From Mermis nigrescens (Eukaryota > Nematoda > Enoplea > Mermithida > Mermithidae), in assembly GCA_036768485.1 (NCBI GenBank), contig JAVLUZ010000697.1:62001-126000 (forward strand): a DNA stretch of 64,000 nucleotides, written 5' to 3'. Positions 1 to 13,359 of this stretch are shown here, piece by piece. A program made the translations under genes and the position numbers. The notes under the pieces were generated by a model. It saw only the letters and a list, made by a program, of their open reading frames with translations, searched no databases and was not told the origin of the DNA. Numbering within the stretch: position 1 is the stretch's first letter; every line of letters starts with the position of its first letter.

Positions 1-62
<62 letters not shown>
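1..62. repeat. (TA)n microsatellite, cut by window edge
   Basis: Pure TA dinucleotide run that continues beyond the left edge. It is one of four long TA runs in the window. Confidence 0.95.
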
Positions 63-67
<5 letters not shown>

Positions 68-3000
68 CATTTTAAAACACTCATAATCTTAATTAGCTTA
101 ATAATGAAACCGTTTTTTACTCTTCATTCACTATTGTCTCTTTATCATTCCTTAATATTATACCTGTATTTACAAGCCATATAGTATGTCCATATATTTT
201 TGCAAACTTTCTGCACCTACATTTGCTATTCTTATGTTATATATGCATACTCTAAAATTTAATGATTTTGCCAATATTGCCATTTACTTTAACGTCCACC
301 AAACCTTCAAAAATTCTATTTTTGAAGTCAAACTAAGCGCTAGGAGCTGTAATTTTGATAATCAAGGAAAATAGCAGTCGTGTCATGATCAATTGTCATA
401 GCTTTCACTCATTAGAAGTATACAAAGTATCTCGGAAGACATTAACTCTTGTGTATTTCATGAAGGGTACCACAGACAATTAACTTTTTCAAATTTGTGG
501 CATGAATCGCATTAGTCATGGGGAAATTTTTCCCAATTTTTGCAAAATGAATAATGCAAAGTATTATTCCCTCACTTATCAATGAGGATTATATTGTGAA
601 AGACGTTCTGCAGGTGGTCTTTTTGATTAAAGAATAATATGCGGGCAAACAATCTAACGAAGCTTTTTCATCTTGAGATTTGTGACAGAATTGACTCCCA
701 TTGAGATTACACGTTTTCCATATTGTCGATTACACATGCCAAAATTTATCAGAATTGAGAATAAAATCTCAATATTGTGGATTTAAATTAAAATTACTTC
801 GACATTCAAATATTTCAAAATGAAAATTAAAGTTTTTCAAAAGATGTGGCTAGTATTCTCATTAATTCCAAAGAAAAGTGACTTAATCAGTCAATTTTTA
901 TATCCCAGATCCCAGACCCCATTATAGGGGCAAGAGCCTTCCCACTCAGAAATTAGTTGCCGAGGTCATTGGCCTTGCCTATAATTTGTGAAGTTGCAAA
1001 AATGGTGAATATTCTGAAAATTATGTGAACCATGAAGTTAATGGCATATATTATAAGTACCTGCCTGTGGAGAATTAAAAGAAATTTGATTGTTATTCTT
1101 TATGAAAGGAGACTTAATCAAATTTTCAGAAGCTTTATATTATTAGCAAAACAATGCCAATTTTTTGCTGCAAAGATGAATGAGGAACAGACATGTAGGA
1201 GTCATTCATGTTAGTGAAAACTCTATCTTAATTTAATCGGAAAGCAGATGATGCATTTCCCAGTTTGAAACCCCTAAGAACTTTTTGATAACCATTAAGC
1301 GGCTGGAATGAATGACCAACTTTTGGACTTTTTGAAATAACCTATATAAAACCAAAACATTTCATGAAGTGCTAGTGGGGTAGGGATTGAAAAAAACCTG
1401 ATGTTCAAAGTGCTGAGAATGCAATGGAAAAACTAATTATTGTGAGTGGAAACAGTTTTTCCACTAATTTAATTCTTTAATAATAGGTTCAGTGCAATTG
1501 TTAATAAACTTTTTAATAATTATACTGATCTTTATGATTACTGCTTAGTTTGCTTATTTTAACATAAGTCAAAAATGTTCTTTAATAATTTATGCATACC
1601 CCATGCTAGTGGTTTAAGTGAAGCTGTTAAACGCATAATAAAATGACAACAAATATCAAAGCCACCTAAATTAAATCAATGTAAAGTCACTTACTTCCAC
1701 CTGGATTTAGATAATGTACATAAATTGCAAAATTTCCGGTTTATAAAAGTTCAATTAGCCCAATTGCAGGTAATGGGGGTAAAGTGAGATTTTTGGGTCA
1801 TTAAGCAGCAATAGTAGTTTTGTCAAGCATGTAGAAGAAACAATTTGATCCATATCCAGAAAAACTGTGCGGTAAAAAGTTCTAAAGACTCAATTCTTCT
1901 ATTGAGTGTGTTAAAAAAATCCAGAAACTTATTTGGGTATGAAGCAAAATTATATGCCAAAACGCATTCAACAATAAACAGGCATCTATAATGAATGAAG
2001 CGCAAAACCAAGAAAATACAGCAATTAATACTTTGGTAGCAAAATAATTTCTGCAATGCATCAAAGATGATGCCAACATTTCAGCATTGCAAAATAAAAC
2101 CATGCATACCAAAGCCATAAACCGCTTTCTAATAAGCACTTTTGAATAAACAGATTTGGAAAAACAGAGATTTACCTGCTCATACAATTTATATTGTACT
2201 TAGCCTATCTAGAAAGAAATCATAAAAGAAACAAAAGCAATAGAAAATAAAACCTAATTGGGTCCAGTGTTTTGCCTTGATCAAAATGACATCATTTTAG
2301 CGAAATAGATGGAACACAAAAATAATTACAAAACAATACTTTTCACGACCCAGCATCTAACAGCTACCGTCATCAGCTAAAAACGGCTGATCCTAAAGGA
2401 GGTATGTCAAGTTGCAACCAAAACCGTACAGCTTTCATTCTACTTGTATATCAAATTAATGTGAAATTATCTTCAATATATCATTTAGACCTTTACCAAT
2501 GTGATTTACATGTATAAGTACATTGAGGTAAAATTTATTTGATATTGTAATGTGAGTGTTTTATAGGTAAATATCAAATGGATGAGGCAAAGAATTGATG
2601 ACAGCAGTACTGAGATATTGAAAAGATACATGCGTACACATTATATTCTTTTATCCTTATACATACAAGATAAAATTTGCCGCAGCATGAATTAATATGC
2701 TTTATAATGAAACGCTTCTTTTGCTGCAAAAGATCATAAAAATAACAACCAATTAATAGCTTTTGCCAATAAAAAGTTATGGCTGATTAAATTGACACGT
2801 GCCCAGATTCTTGGTGATTTTCAAAAGCCCCAAGGGCAATAAGAACCGATTTTTCTGGATTAACACACATCAAGATGCATATAAGCCCAAAAATGGCAAA
2901 AAGTGAGAAAGGTAGCACAAGGTAACATAAAAACCATGTGACTTTACAAAATGGATGAAAAGCGGTGCAGTCAAAGGGTCAGCGACTCCATAAAGTGTGT

Positions 3001-3439
3001 GCTTTACAAGCTAGACACACCAGTGAAGGATAGCACAAAATGTCCAAATCAAGCGTTTGAGACAAAGTACATTTAACAAGCCTCTGGCCAAAAGGTGAGA
3101 CACAGCACAGTATAAAACCGGAAAGATATAATAATTTCTTAACAATTTCTTGCAATTTTTGTACAAAAATGTTGTGTAAACAAGGCGCTTTGACCCCTTC
3201 CATTTGTGTAGTTTCCACAAATAAAAATCGATTAACAATTCAAATTTTAATATTTTCAGGCTAAAACTGCCCTGCTAAACAAATTGACATTTCCAAAATT
3301 CTCAAATGAGGATGCATAATAATAAACCTATAATATAATTTTTATTATTAATGCACACAACCTTCCAATAATGAATGAACAATAATATCAGCTCTGAATA
3401 GATCGCATTTAAATTTTGAGCCAGTAATACAGTAAACAC
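63..3439. other. AT-rich stretch without recognisable genes
   Basis: I read both strands and saw only short, unrelated ORFs (up to about 100 codons at 1,882-2,187 on the minus strand) with no motif I recognise and no mobile-element end. I treat it as non-coding or too decayed to identify. Confidence 0.6.
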
Positions 3440-4640
3440 AGGGAAAATTAAAGGCAAATTAGGAAATCCAGCGGTTCTCAAGTTTTAGTTGATGCAATTC
3501 TAGCGCATACGCGCTCCTAATTGGCAATGTACGCTAAGCAATTGATTACCTTACGCATCGACGCCTATCCCATCTGAGTGTACTGTGGGCTTGACCTCTC
3601 GTATATTACCATGTGCTCGGTTGGTAACGGGACACAAAATTCGTGTCCTTACTTGAGTTTCAATACATTGACTACATAAAGCATATGTTTTGCTCAACAG
3701 ATACAATAAAAATGCTGTTTTTAAAGCATTTGTGTGCAATTTATTAGATTTTTGCTTTTTGGGAGCTAAAAGCTATGCAAGAAAAAAATTTTGCATGAAG
3801 CGCCGAAAATTATGGGTAGGTATATAAGCTTCATAGAATACTAAAATTTATTCTGACTATTTTTCAGATATGTAGGTACACTCAGTGATTTTCAGTTTTA
3901 TTTTGGACAACACTTGTAAAAAAATACTCATATTTTTTGGGAGACTAGTCCCTATTCCCCAAAGCTAAGTGACTGGTCTTTAGCTGGTTCAAAAACATTT
4001 TTTAATACAGCTTCAAAAAGTTTTTCTGAAAAATTTTTGATCATAATCATTTATCTAGGTAACTATTTTTACAGGTCGTATTTAGGTAGGTACATTTGTG
4101 CATTCACAAAGTAAGATAGGCAACAGCCCCTAATGCAAATAGTTTTTGCGCTTATGGCTACAATTGTCAACTTTGTTACTTATGTAGGCCTGTATGGACA
4201 CTTAATGAAGCCAAGCAAATATTTACTAAATGACATAAGCCTGGTTCAGCATATAAATGAATTATTCTCGCACACTTCAGTATCAATCTTTGTACATAGG
4301 TACCTATGTATCTACCATCAAAATATGCATGTGTTGTTTGATAATTAATCTCTTTGTTGTGTGGTAAGTGTCTTAAATCCAATTATACCCGTGAAGATAT
4401 AATATTGACAATGTACAAAAGAAACAGTGAGTCAATTATTTTCAGTGATGCATATTATGCATAAGGAATGTATGTATTTGGTCGACTATTTGTACAAAAA
4501 ATAGCAAAAATTTATCGGACAAGCAAACTCAGACACAAAACAATTTTTAACAAATATGGCTGTTCTCAAAAAATTGTGATAAAAACGCAAACAAAATGCA
4601 CATTGTGATAAAGAAACAGGGGTGATTGTGCGCCAAAACA
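3440..4640 (-). repeat. Left arm of a large inverted repeat (empty-site copy)
   Basis: This stretch reappears in reverse complement at about 9,600-12,165. Matching landmarks include the path containing CTAGTCCC, the segment around 4,133-4,345 and the ACATAGGTACCTATGT palindrome near 4,296. This arm lacks the two insertions carried by the right arm, so it records the pre-insertion sequence at about 3,998-4,003 (TTAA site) and 3,668-3,675 (family-1 MITE site). No open frame is conserved between the arms, so it looks like a non-coding repeat family of unknown type. Confidence 0.85.
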
Positions 4641-4689
4641 GATATTGCTTATTTTCTGCATATTTAAGCCAAATTTTATTCCAAATTGG

Positions 4690-5177
4690 AAGTATCTAAA
4701 ATGGGATCGCCTTTTGTAGAATTCAGATGGTTATGCTGACTTTGCAAATCATTCATTTCCTTCATTATGGTGTCCTTGGCCTTCTTTTTGATGTGATTAT
4801 TTTTATTATCTTGAAGCCCCAGAGAAAAACGGACTGAACAAAAATGGTATCATCAGGTGGCCGCTTTCACTTCATTTTCAGGCTGTTCTGAGAATGCCAG
4901 GCTCCATCTATTGTACCCGTGTACCATTGAACTTTTATATTGCCATCTGCTGTAGGTTCACTGGTAGGATTCTACAGATCCAAGGCTCTTTTACATAATT
5001 TTGCTTTTCATCTGCAGGGCTAAACTGAGATATATCAGGGTGTACGGCAAGAAGATTGCTAAGCTTAATTTCTTTCTTGGCATCTCCATCAATAATTCTG
5101 GACCGTTTCAGACGTCCTTGCCAACCCACAATAATCTGCAATAAAATTATTGAAAGATTAGTATTTTGACATAACAA
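4690..5177 (-). pseudogene. Coding-like minus-strand stretch, not recognised
   Basis: An 80-codon open frame runs from 5,177 to 4,935 on the minus strand. Further coding-like sequence in other frames continues down to about 4,690, including a lysine-rich stretch near 4,760. The composition looks more protein-like than its surroundings, but I do not recognise the family. It lies right beside the 5.2-kb TA run. It could be an exon fragment, a transposon ORF remnant or chance. Confidence 0.2.
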
Positions 5178-5211
5178 AAATCTTTTATCGAATTTTTAAT
5201 AGATTGAAACA

Positions 5212-6129
<918 letters not shown>

Positions 6130-6362
6130 CATACCTGAGCATGGAGAGAAATGCCTAATATAAAAATTAAAATACCCAACAATACCCACAGAATTTGGTT
6201 TTTGAATTTTTTTGTCTTTTTTAACAATTTTTAAATGCTAATGGATAGAGCTTGATGGGAAACCCTTAAAAGGTTCTTTTTTGCCATAGCACCATTTTTG
6301 AGGCCAATATTTGATTTTGAGAAAAATTGCAACCCCCAGAACTCTGGAGCCACCCACCTATG
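6130..6362 (-). mobile_element. Family-1 hAT-type MITE, diverged copy
   Basis: Starts near CATACCTGAGC and ends CCACCTATG. It carries the family-1 landmarks in reverse order: AATACCC blocks, then TTGATGGGAAAC, then the CAGAACTCTGGAGCC end. The flanking 8-mers match only partly, so its target duplication has decayed. Confidence 0.7.
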
Positions 6363-6714
6363 TTTGTATGTCTAGCATAAGTTGAAAAAAAAAACAAAAG
6401 TTTTCCGAGCTAATGCACAACTTATTTACATAGATGATCAGCAAAACACCGAAAGTCATTCTTAAAATCTGTATCACTCAGAGATTATTTTTGAAGTCAT
6501 TTTAAGAATATTTCTGACTCTGTCCTAGACCACTATTTTTTTATCCTGACGTACAAAAGGAAAAACCATGCTTAGTTAAAAATTCTCACGTTTTTGCAAA
6601 TTTACTCTGAAGTGTGAGATTATTGCAATTTTAGGGCCCAGTATTTATGTGTTCAATGCTGTCACTGCTTTTGTTGCTCCACAGAGACAATATGCCAAGC
6701 AGACGGCTTAAGAG

Positions 6715-6985
6715 CACACCTGGGCATGGGGGAATTGGAGGTATGCACCTCCCAGAAACCAAAAAGCACCCCTCCCCCAAGAAATTAAAATACCCCCTCT
6801 AGAATTCAATATTTTAAAGCATTTTCTTCGTTTTTTCGTGCAATTTTTTGATGCCAATTTATAGTGCTTGATGAGAAACATCGAAAAATTGTGTTTTATT
6901 GCCATATCACTATTTTTAGGGCCATTTTTGACCTTCAATAAATCTTGCAACCCCTACTCCAGAATTTTCTAGCTGCCCACGTATG
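6715..6985 (-). mobile_element. Family-1 hAT-type MITE with 8-bp target duplication
   Basis: Ends are CACACCTGGGC at 6,715 and GCCCACGTATG at 6,985, the two imperfect terminal inverted repeats of family 1. The flanks are CTTAAGAG (6,707-6,714) and CTTTAGAG (6,986-6,993), an 8-bp duplication with one mismatch. Eight-bp duplications and CA...TG ends fit the hAT superfamily. It has no coding capacity. Confidence 0.85.
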
Positions 6986-7198
6986 CTTTAGAGCGCCCTG
7001 AATGTAGCTGGGAATAGAAAGACGTTCTACGACTAAATCATCACTGACTGTACATTAGAAGGACAGTGGATTCTAAGCTTTTAAAGCAGACGGTAGGTAT
7101 TTATTTTATCACAAACTTGTACGCTTGCAGTCATTTGCTTCCCATGTTAAGCTAATCCAGAATGGCTAAGCAGTCCAAAGCCATTGAGGGGTGCAGCT

Positions 7199-7479
7199 CC
7201 ATATTCCTGGGTGTGCGGGAGGAGGGGCTGCAGGGTATGCACCCCCCCTGAGGGCAAAATACCACCAACAAAAAATGGCAAAAGCCCGTACACCCCCACA
7301 GAATTTTCAATTTTAGAATTTTTTTGCTTTTTGGGGGTTTTTGATGCCAATCAATAGAGCTCAACGAGAAACCTTCAAAAATGGTGTTTTCAGCCATAGC
7401 ACAATTTTTTTAAGGCCAATATTTGACTTTGAAAAGAATTTGCGCCCCTCCCCCAGACTCTTGGAGCCGCCCATTTATG
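7199..7479 (-). mobile_element. Family-1 hAT-type MITE with exact 8-bp duplication
   Basis: The element lies between GTGCAGCT at 7,191-7,198 and the same 8-mer at 7,480-7,487. Internal landmarks are GGGTATGCACCCCC, the TTGATGCCAATCAATAG segment and the GGAGCCGCCCATTTATG end. ORFs crossing it are not genes. Confidence 0.85.
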
Positions 7480-7487
7480 GTGCAGCT

Positions 7488-9599
7488 TCATTTTTAATTT
7501 ACTCAGAAAATAGAATTCAAGCAAAAAATCTAATTTTTATTACATTCTCACTCCTCTTATCCATACTTCTTACCGTTAGCAACAAATGATGATAAAACCA
7601 ATATCAAAATGTGTTGGAATAAGAACAAAATCACAAGTAAAATTTTTAATCTTGCTTTTGTCCGTTCTCATTTTACAGCAATTTTCACATTTTGATTTCA
7701 AAAAGTAAGTAAAGAGATTACCTACAAACTTTGCTTCCTCAACTGTGCGGTTTTACAAGGAGCTTGAGCCTAACCCCCATTTGTCAAAAAATATTTGGGC
7801 GTTTTTGCCTTTTTTAAATGATTTTTTAATTATTTTTATTATGATTTTACAAATATTCCTGCACTTTGGGAGCATGTAGTATTGATGAAGTCCATTTGGC
7901 GTCTCTAAAACCTTATTTTTACAATAGAATTAAAGATTATGTGACAGTGCAAGGATTCTCCAGTCCTTACAGATTTTCTCGAATATTTTAAGACGCTCTA
8001 TGCCAATTTTCAAACTTATTATATGCATTTTTTGAGAAAACCTTATGGAAATTTCAACTTTCTTTGTAGAAAAAATGGTTTAATCTATTAAACAATAGCG
8101 TAAAAGCGTATGGGCATGTGAATAGATTCCTACTTAGATCAATTTTTGACACTATTTTGGAAAATTTGAGTTGATTTGGTCTTTTGGGAAATCCCGCATT
8201 TTGTCTACATTTGCACATAAAAACAATGCCGTAAATTGGGTATCCACCAGGTGGCCTGATCTCACATAGTCTTGTGAGGTTTCGGGGAGTTTCAAGACCA
8301 CACATGGGCACAAACGGATTTTTGGGAAATCTGGATACAGCACCTGGGTCAAAAATGACATAAAGCGACACGATTAAAGTATGGGGGATCTATTGTAATC
8401 TACATAAAGGTATTATGGATTGTAGGTAGCAGCTTATACTTGTGAAACTCACATAGAAATCAGCGGGAGTTCAGCTACGTTTAAGTTGTCTCTAAATGTG
8501 GCGTAGTCTCAAAGTTCTAAGAAGTGCTAAATTTTTTGAAGGTTTAAATTTTTGGCCTCAAAAAATGAGGGCTATAGTGGGAAAACTTTTGTTTCTGAAC
8601 ATTTCTTGTCCAGGCACATAGCTGGCCTCCTGTTTTTTGGGGGGTGCTAAAATTTTGATGTCAGATAAAATCAAGAAATAGTGGTAGATAGATAAAAAAT
8701 AATGACGTTTTTTGAGCGTTTCTCAAGCAAGCTCATCATAAAGACTCAGTGAAAAATTTCAAAAAATCAAAATTTTAATTTTAATTGTCTCCAAATGGTA
8801 TGTTTAAACATAGTTTGGCTGTTTGGAAGACAAAAAGTTATGCCAAAAGCAATACATTTGGTGTGAAGCGCCAAAAATTTTGGGTCTATTAGCTCAAAGG
8901 TGTGCCAAAATCTATTCTGGATTGATTCTAAGTTAGGCTGTATGAATTTTCAGGTCGTTTCCTTTGGGGGACCCTTTGTGAAAAATATTCGTATTTTTAA
9001 AATTTTCCCCTGTCCGCCCCACACCTATGTGCCTGTTTTCAGTCAAGCTCATGTCGATTAGCATCAAAAAACCTGAAAAAAGCAAAAAATTTAGAAAAAT
9101 TTAGTTCTGGGGTATTGTTGGGTATTTGCCGTTTCTTGTTAGGTATTTTGTCTTCTGAAGAATCCATACCCCAAAACCTCACATGCCCAGGTATGTTTGT
9201 CACGTAGCAGTTATGCAAACAACAAGCATAAGAAATTCATTTTAGCCATTTGTCATGAATGATCATTAGTTAAAACTCCTTAAAATTCAGCTCACGGCTA
9301 AAAATGTACTGTATTGTGAGACGCGTACACCTACATATGTCAGACAAATAGCCTTTCTGTCTTTTCAATTCTTTGAAATATTTTTCTGATTCTTCTCCAT
9401 TTCTCTTATATCTCTCTTGAGTATGCAGTATCTGTACATAACTTCATGAAAAAGAATTTTTAGATGCGACTTTCAGCGTTTCATCATTTGCCTATAACTG
9501 CAATGTAATAGGAGTCGTCACTAACAAAGATCTGTTTATGCGAGCAAGAAATAGCTCAGGAATGTCTGTCTATCTGACCGGATCAGGATCAAGATCTAT
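7488..9599. other. Non-coding repeat-like sequence
   Basis: No gene recognised. Segments at about 8,520-8,770 and 9,100-9,200 resemble diverged family-1 sequence (AAAATTTTGATG, GGTATTTTG, ATGCCCAGGTATG). A phrase near 8,860 (GAAGCGCCAAAAATTTTGGG) recurs in similar form near 3,800, 11,525, 48,820 and 49,930, so this is an old interspersed repeat. The minus ORF at 8,054-8,371 shows nothing I can identify. Confidence 0.5.
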
Positions 9600-10263
9600 T
9601 AAATTTTGTCAAAATCTAAAATTATTGTGTGTGACCTTTATTTTTATTGCAATTTGCATTTTGTTCACATTCTGTAAATTTTTGGAAATGAGGTCATGTT
9701 CGTTAAGCATTGTTTTGTGTCTGAGTTTCAATCCGATTATTATTATAATTTTTGCTATTTTTTGTACAAATAGTCGACCAAATACATACACATTCCTTAT
9801 GCATAATATGCGCTACTGAAAATAATCGACTCAACATTTTTTTTGTGCATTGTCAATATTATATCTCCATGGGTATAATTGCATTTTGAGCCACTTACCA
9901 CACATTAAGAGAGGTTAATTATCAAACAACACATGCATATTTTGGATGGTAGATACATAGGTACCTATGTACAAAGATTGATACTGAAGTGTGGGAGAAA
10001 TATTCATTTATTGGCTGAACCAGGCTTATAAGTCTATTTAGGAAATATTTGCTCCGCTTCATTAAGTGTCGATACAGGCGTGCATAAGTAACAAAATTGA
10101 CAATTGTAGCCATAAGCGCAAAAACTATTTGCATTAGGGGCCGTTGCCTATCTTACTCTGTGAATGCACAAACATACCTACCTACATACAGCCAGTAAAA
10201 ATAGTTACCTAGATAATTGATTTGATCAAAAATTTTCAGAAAAACTTTTTAGAGCTGTATTAA

Positions 10264-11323
10264 CCCTTTATTAATGGCACTTTATGTAGGGTAGTTCATT
10301 TAAAATCTCATTCATAGTCTCTGAATTCTTCATCCTCTCAAAAGTCTCTCTGATTTTTTTTGTGACTCTAGCCACAGTAGGACGTGAGAAAAAAAGTGCT
10401 CCTGATATTTTCGGGACGGTCGCCAATAAGTTGCCATACTGCAGGACCATCGATCTAAATAAGTGTACATCCCATTTTTGCCATATCATTTTTGTGCCAT
10501 GGAAAATTTTTGGGATTGACGTTCTCTGCATAGTCTGATGTCGTTCCAAGGCAATTCTCTAGTTTAGATACATACAAGGTACATATAGGTAGGTATAGGT
10601 ACCTATGTACCCCACTGGACTGTAAAGCAGCTGGTTTACATAGGTAGTATCAGGGACAGATGGGGGGTCGCCCCCCATTGGCCCAAAAATAATACGCAAA
10701 TTAACTATTTTTGAGCAATATTCTGGGTAAAAATGGGCAATTTTTCCGCCCAAAATACATAAGGGTCCCACCCCCTCCCCTTAGGGGTACCGCCCCTCCC
10801 CTTAGGAAAATCCTGGATCCTGCCACTGGGTAGTATGTATGTACGTACAATTCTAAGAGAGAAATTTGAGCAATTTCCTGAAGGTCAATAAGAGGTCATG
10901 TGAAGACATCATGAGAAAAAAGAGTTGCTTTTTCATCGCATGTCACTTATGAGCGCGCGTCCCAAAAATGGACTTTATTTTTCGATTTAAATTTCTCAAA
11001 GGGTATTAGCCGCATTTTAATCACTGAGATACTGCTAGTCAGTCCTGAATGAGCTCCAGAGCTCGTAAAAATTCCTGACCAGAGAAACAAAAAATAGTGG
11101 GACCCGGGATGATCAACGCGGCGGACAAATAATGAGGTTATTTTAATACAGTCAATATTTCAATTTTCACAATTTACTGACATAAAAGAAAATGCACATA
11201 AACTCGCAGATCTTAGATAATGCTTTTCAGAATGAACACTTGCACGCTTTATAAGATTCCATTGTTCTTGAGTTATTTTGCAGCAAACTTTGTGGAGGAA
11301 AATGGGACGGCGTTAATTAAGGG
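10264..11323. mobile_element. piggyBac-type non-autonomous element in a TTAA site
   Basis: The element begins CCCTTTATTAATGGC and ends GGCGTTAATTAAGGG, a terminal inverted repeat of about 15 bp starting CCCT. It is flanked by TTAA at 10,260-10,263 and 11,324-11,327. The left arm of the big inverted repeat keeps the empty site with a single TTAA. TTAA duplication with CCCT-type ends is the piggyBac signature. At 1,060 bp with only a 92-codon unidentified ORF, it is non-autonomous. It also seems to hold a smaller GC-rich repeat at about 10,605-10,835. Confidence 0.88.
10271..10549 (-). CDS. 92-codon ORF inside the piggyBac-type element, unrecognised
   Basis: An open frame of 92 codons that stops a few bases inside the element's left terminus. 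It is basic and helical-looking but lacks the cysteine-rich finger expected at a piggyBac transposase C-terminus. It may be a captured or chance ORF; I would not assign a function. It is listed because it is the only sizeable frame in the element. Confidence 0.25.
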   Translation of the reverse strand: MERHQTMQRTSIPKIFHGTKMIWQKWDVHLFRSMVLQYGNLLATVPKISGALFFSRPTVARVTKKIRETFERMKNSETMNEILNELPYIKCH

Positions 11324-11664
11324 TTAAAAAATGTTTTTGACTAAGCTAAAGACCAGTCACTTAGCTTTGGGGAATAGGGGACTAGTCTCATAAAAAATAT
11401 ACGAGTATTTTTTTACAAGTGTTGTCCAAAATGAAACTGAAGATTATTGGAGCGTACCTACATATCTGGAAAACTCAGAATGAACTTTAGCATACTATGA
11501 AGCTTATATACCTACCCATAATTTTTGGCGCTTCATGCAAAATTTGTTTCTTGCATAGCTTTTGGCTCCCAAAAAGCCCAAATCTAATAAACTGCACACG
11601 AACGCTTTAAAAACAGCATTTTTATTATATCTGTTGAGCAAAACACATGCTTTATGTAGTCAAT

Positions 11665-11918
11665 CATATCGTGGGCAACGAAAATTCTGGGGGGTGTAAG
11701 ATTTTTTTGAAGGTCGAAAAATGGCCTTAAAAATGGTGGTATGGCGATAAAAACACCATTTTTCGACGTTTCTCATCAAGGACTATCCATTGGCATCAAA
11801 AAATTGCGAAAAACGAAAAATTTTCCAAAAATTGAATTCTGGGGGTATTTCGATTTCTGGGGGGTATTTTGGTTTCTGGGGGGGGGTGCATACCCCCCAA
11901 ACCCCACGCTCAGGTGTG
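11665..11918 (+). mobile_element. Family-1 hAT-type MITE with empty-site paralogue
   Basis: Starts CATATCGTGGGC and ends CCAGGTGTG. GTCAAT precedes it and is repeated after it (11,919-11,924). The left inverted-repeat arm near 3,670 has the single-copy site, so the insertion is proven by comparison inside the window. The visible duplication is 6 bp here, against 8 bp in other copies. ORFs of 81-113 codons crossing it are artefacts. Confidence 0.9.
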
Positions 11919-12154
11919 GTCAATGTATTGAAACTCGAGTCCAGGACACAAATTTTGTGTCCCATTACCGACCAAGGATGCTGTAAAATACAGAGGTCAA
12001 GCCTACAGTACACTCAGATGGATTATGCGTTGACATGTATGGTACTTAATCGCTTAGCACATATTGCCAATGAGAGCGTGTATATGCTAGAATTGCATCA
12101 ACTAAAACTCGAGAACTGCTGGATTTCCTAATTTGCTTTTTATTTTTTCCTGTG

Positions 12155-12630
12155 TTAGTACTCGCCATTATGAAAAATCAGTACAGTGATGTGGAAAACG
12201 TTATATTTCAAGGCAAGAAAGATCTCAGGCTCGCAAAAACAGTATTTTCCTTTACATTTCTTGTAAATTTTGCTTAGATCAATTGCATTTCCCACTTCGT
12301 TGGTTGCAAGATACCTGTGGATAGAAAATGTTAGTGAAATGGGCATTTAATCCACATTTTTGTACAATTTTGATCAGTTTGATGGAACAAGGCGGGTGTC
12401 CTCCTCATTTCTTGTACCGGTGAATACTAGTTTGCCTCGGATCAAAACAGCAGAACCGTAGCTTTGGGGTCGTGGAATTTGAGACTTCGGCCTGAGAAGC
12501 TCGCTGGTTTAGTCTTAACCATTTCTTCACATTCCAAAATGATTTTATTCAAAATGCAAAGGACATTTCGTGCTAGAGATGCAATTAAATTGCACACCTT
12601 CATTTTACTTAAATTAGAGACCAAATAAAA
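12155..12630 (-). pseudogene. TATA-binding-protein-like pseudogene (both repeats, frameshifted)
   Basis: Read on the minus strand from about 12,624, three to four frames together cover both TBP core repeats. The first repeat is seen in a frame ending at 12,442 (VCNLIAS near its start, then FHDPKATVLLF). It continues after a frameshift as GKLVFTGTRNEEDTRL (about 12,430-12,380), the conserved turn of repeat 1. The second repeat shows in the frame 12,346-12,155 with EPEIF and TVLIFHNG, matching the EPE-F and LIF-G positions of TBP repeat 2. TBP binds TATA boxes and nucleates transcription by all three eukaryotic RNA polymerases. At least two to three frameshifts make this a dead copy. It abuts a repeat boundary at 12,165. 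It could be a host TBP-related paralogue or a relic of a mobile element like the one at 58 kb. Confidence 0.65.
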
Positions 12631-13355
12631 ATTTTTGGGGGTTAACCCCTCCTTATATAGACAAACTCCTCCCCCTGTGGAACTTGTTCAAATGTGTTCC
12701 ATATGTACTTAACCTGATAAATTATGCAAATAGTCATTTGGGAAAGCCAAGTTTACCTCAGCAAAGAAAATTACTAAAATCGCATGGTGAAACACGCTGA
12801 AAAGATGAGAGGAAAGACCCTAAATATGAAAACAGGTAATGAATACAAAAATTGTGTTCCTGATAAGGGCTATAAATATGAATTTCCATCTTGGAATTTT
12901 ATACAGTAAACATGTATCAAGGACAAAAAATCTATAATCATTTATTATTAAACCTGCTTCTGCCTGAACAGCATATCCACCTTTGCCTCAGGCAAGTACT
13001 TTTGGTTTAAGCTCAATGTTGAGTACAAACAATGGTTGGTAGAAAATGATGCTGAGGCTTTTAGCAATTCTACCAAACTTGTCAAACCATGTTTAACTAT
13101 TCGTGATATACCCACTCTAGCTAATCTGTGGCAACATTTCAGCAAGCAAACAAAAAAATTTCAAGCATACTTCCATGAACAGTCAATCAATGAGCATATA
13201 CTTTGTTATATAATGGTTAAGAATTAATTCTAAAAACAGTAAGCCAAGTGTATATGTCCCAGCGATTCTTCTACTGTATGGAACTGTTGTTCAGGCCAGT
13301 AACTACCTATGTGTGTATGAGTCTTACTTTGCCACCAAGTAGCTTAAGCCTCTAA
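12631..13355. other. Mostly anonymous sequence with one coding-like stretch
   Basis: A plus-strand frame at about 12,960-13,227 (63 codons from the ATG at 13,036) has protein-like composition but no recognised family. The rest shows nothing. Confidence 0.3.
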
Positions 13356-13359
13356 CATA

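Larger units (their letters stand above)
9600..12165 (+). repeat. Right arm of the large inverted repeat, with two insertions
   Basis: Reverse-complement copy of 3,440-4,640. It is lengthened by a 1,060-bp insertion at a TTAA site (10,264-11,323) and a family-1 MITE (11,665-11,918). With those removed it is collinear with the left arm. The arm ends near 12,165, immediately beside the TBP-like pseudogene. Confidence 0.85.

Noticed and set aside
1882..2187. 101-codon hydrophobic minus ORF as a membrane protein
   Set aside because: No start context, family or conservation; AT-rich DNA readily yields such frames.
11741..12131. ORFs of 81 and 113 codons
   Set aside because: They run through a family-1 MITE and its flank; similar ORFs appear in other MITE copies (17.5, 32.7, 37.7, 48.3, 55.4 kb) only because the element lacks stops in those frames.
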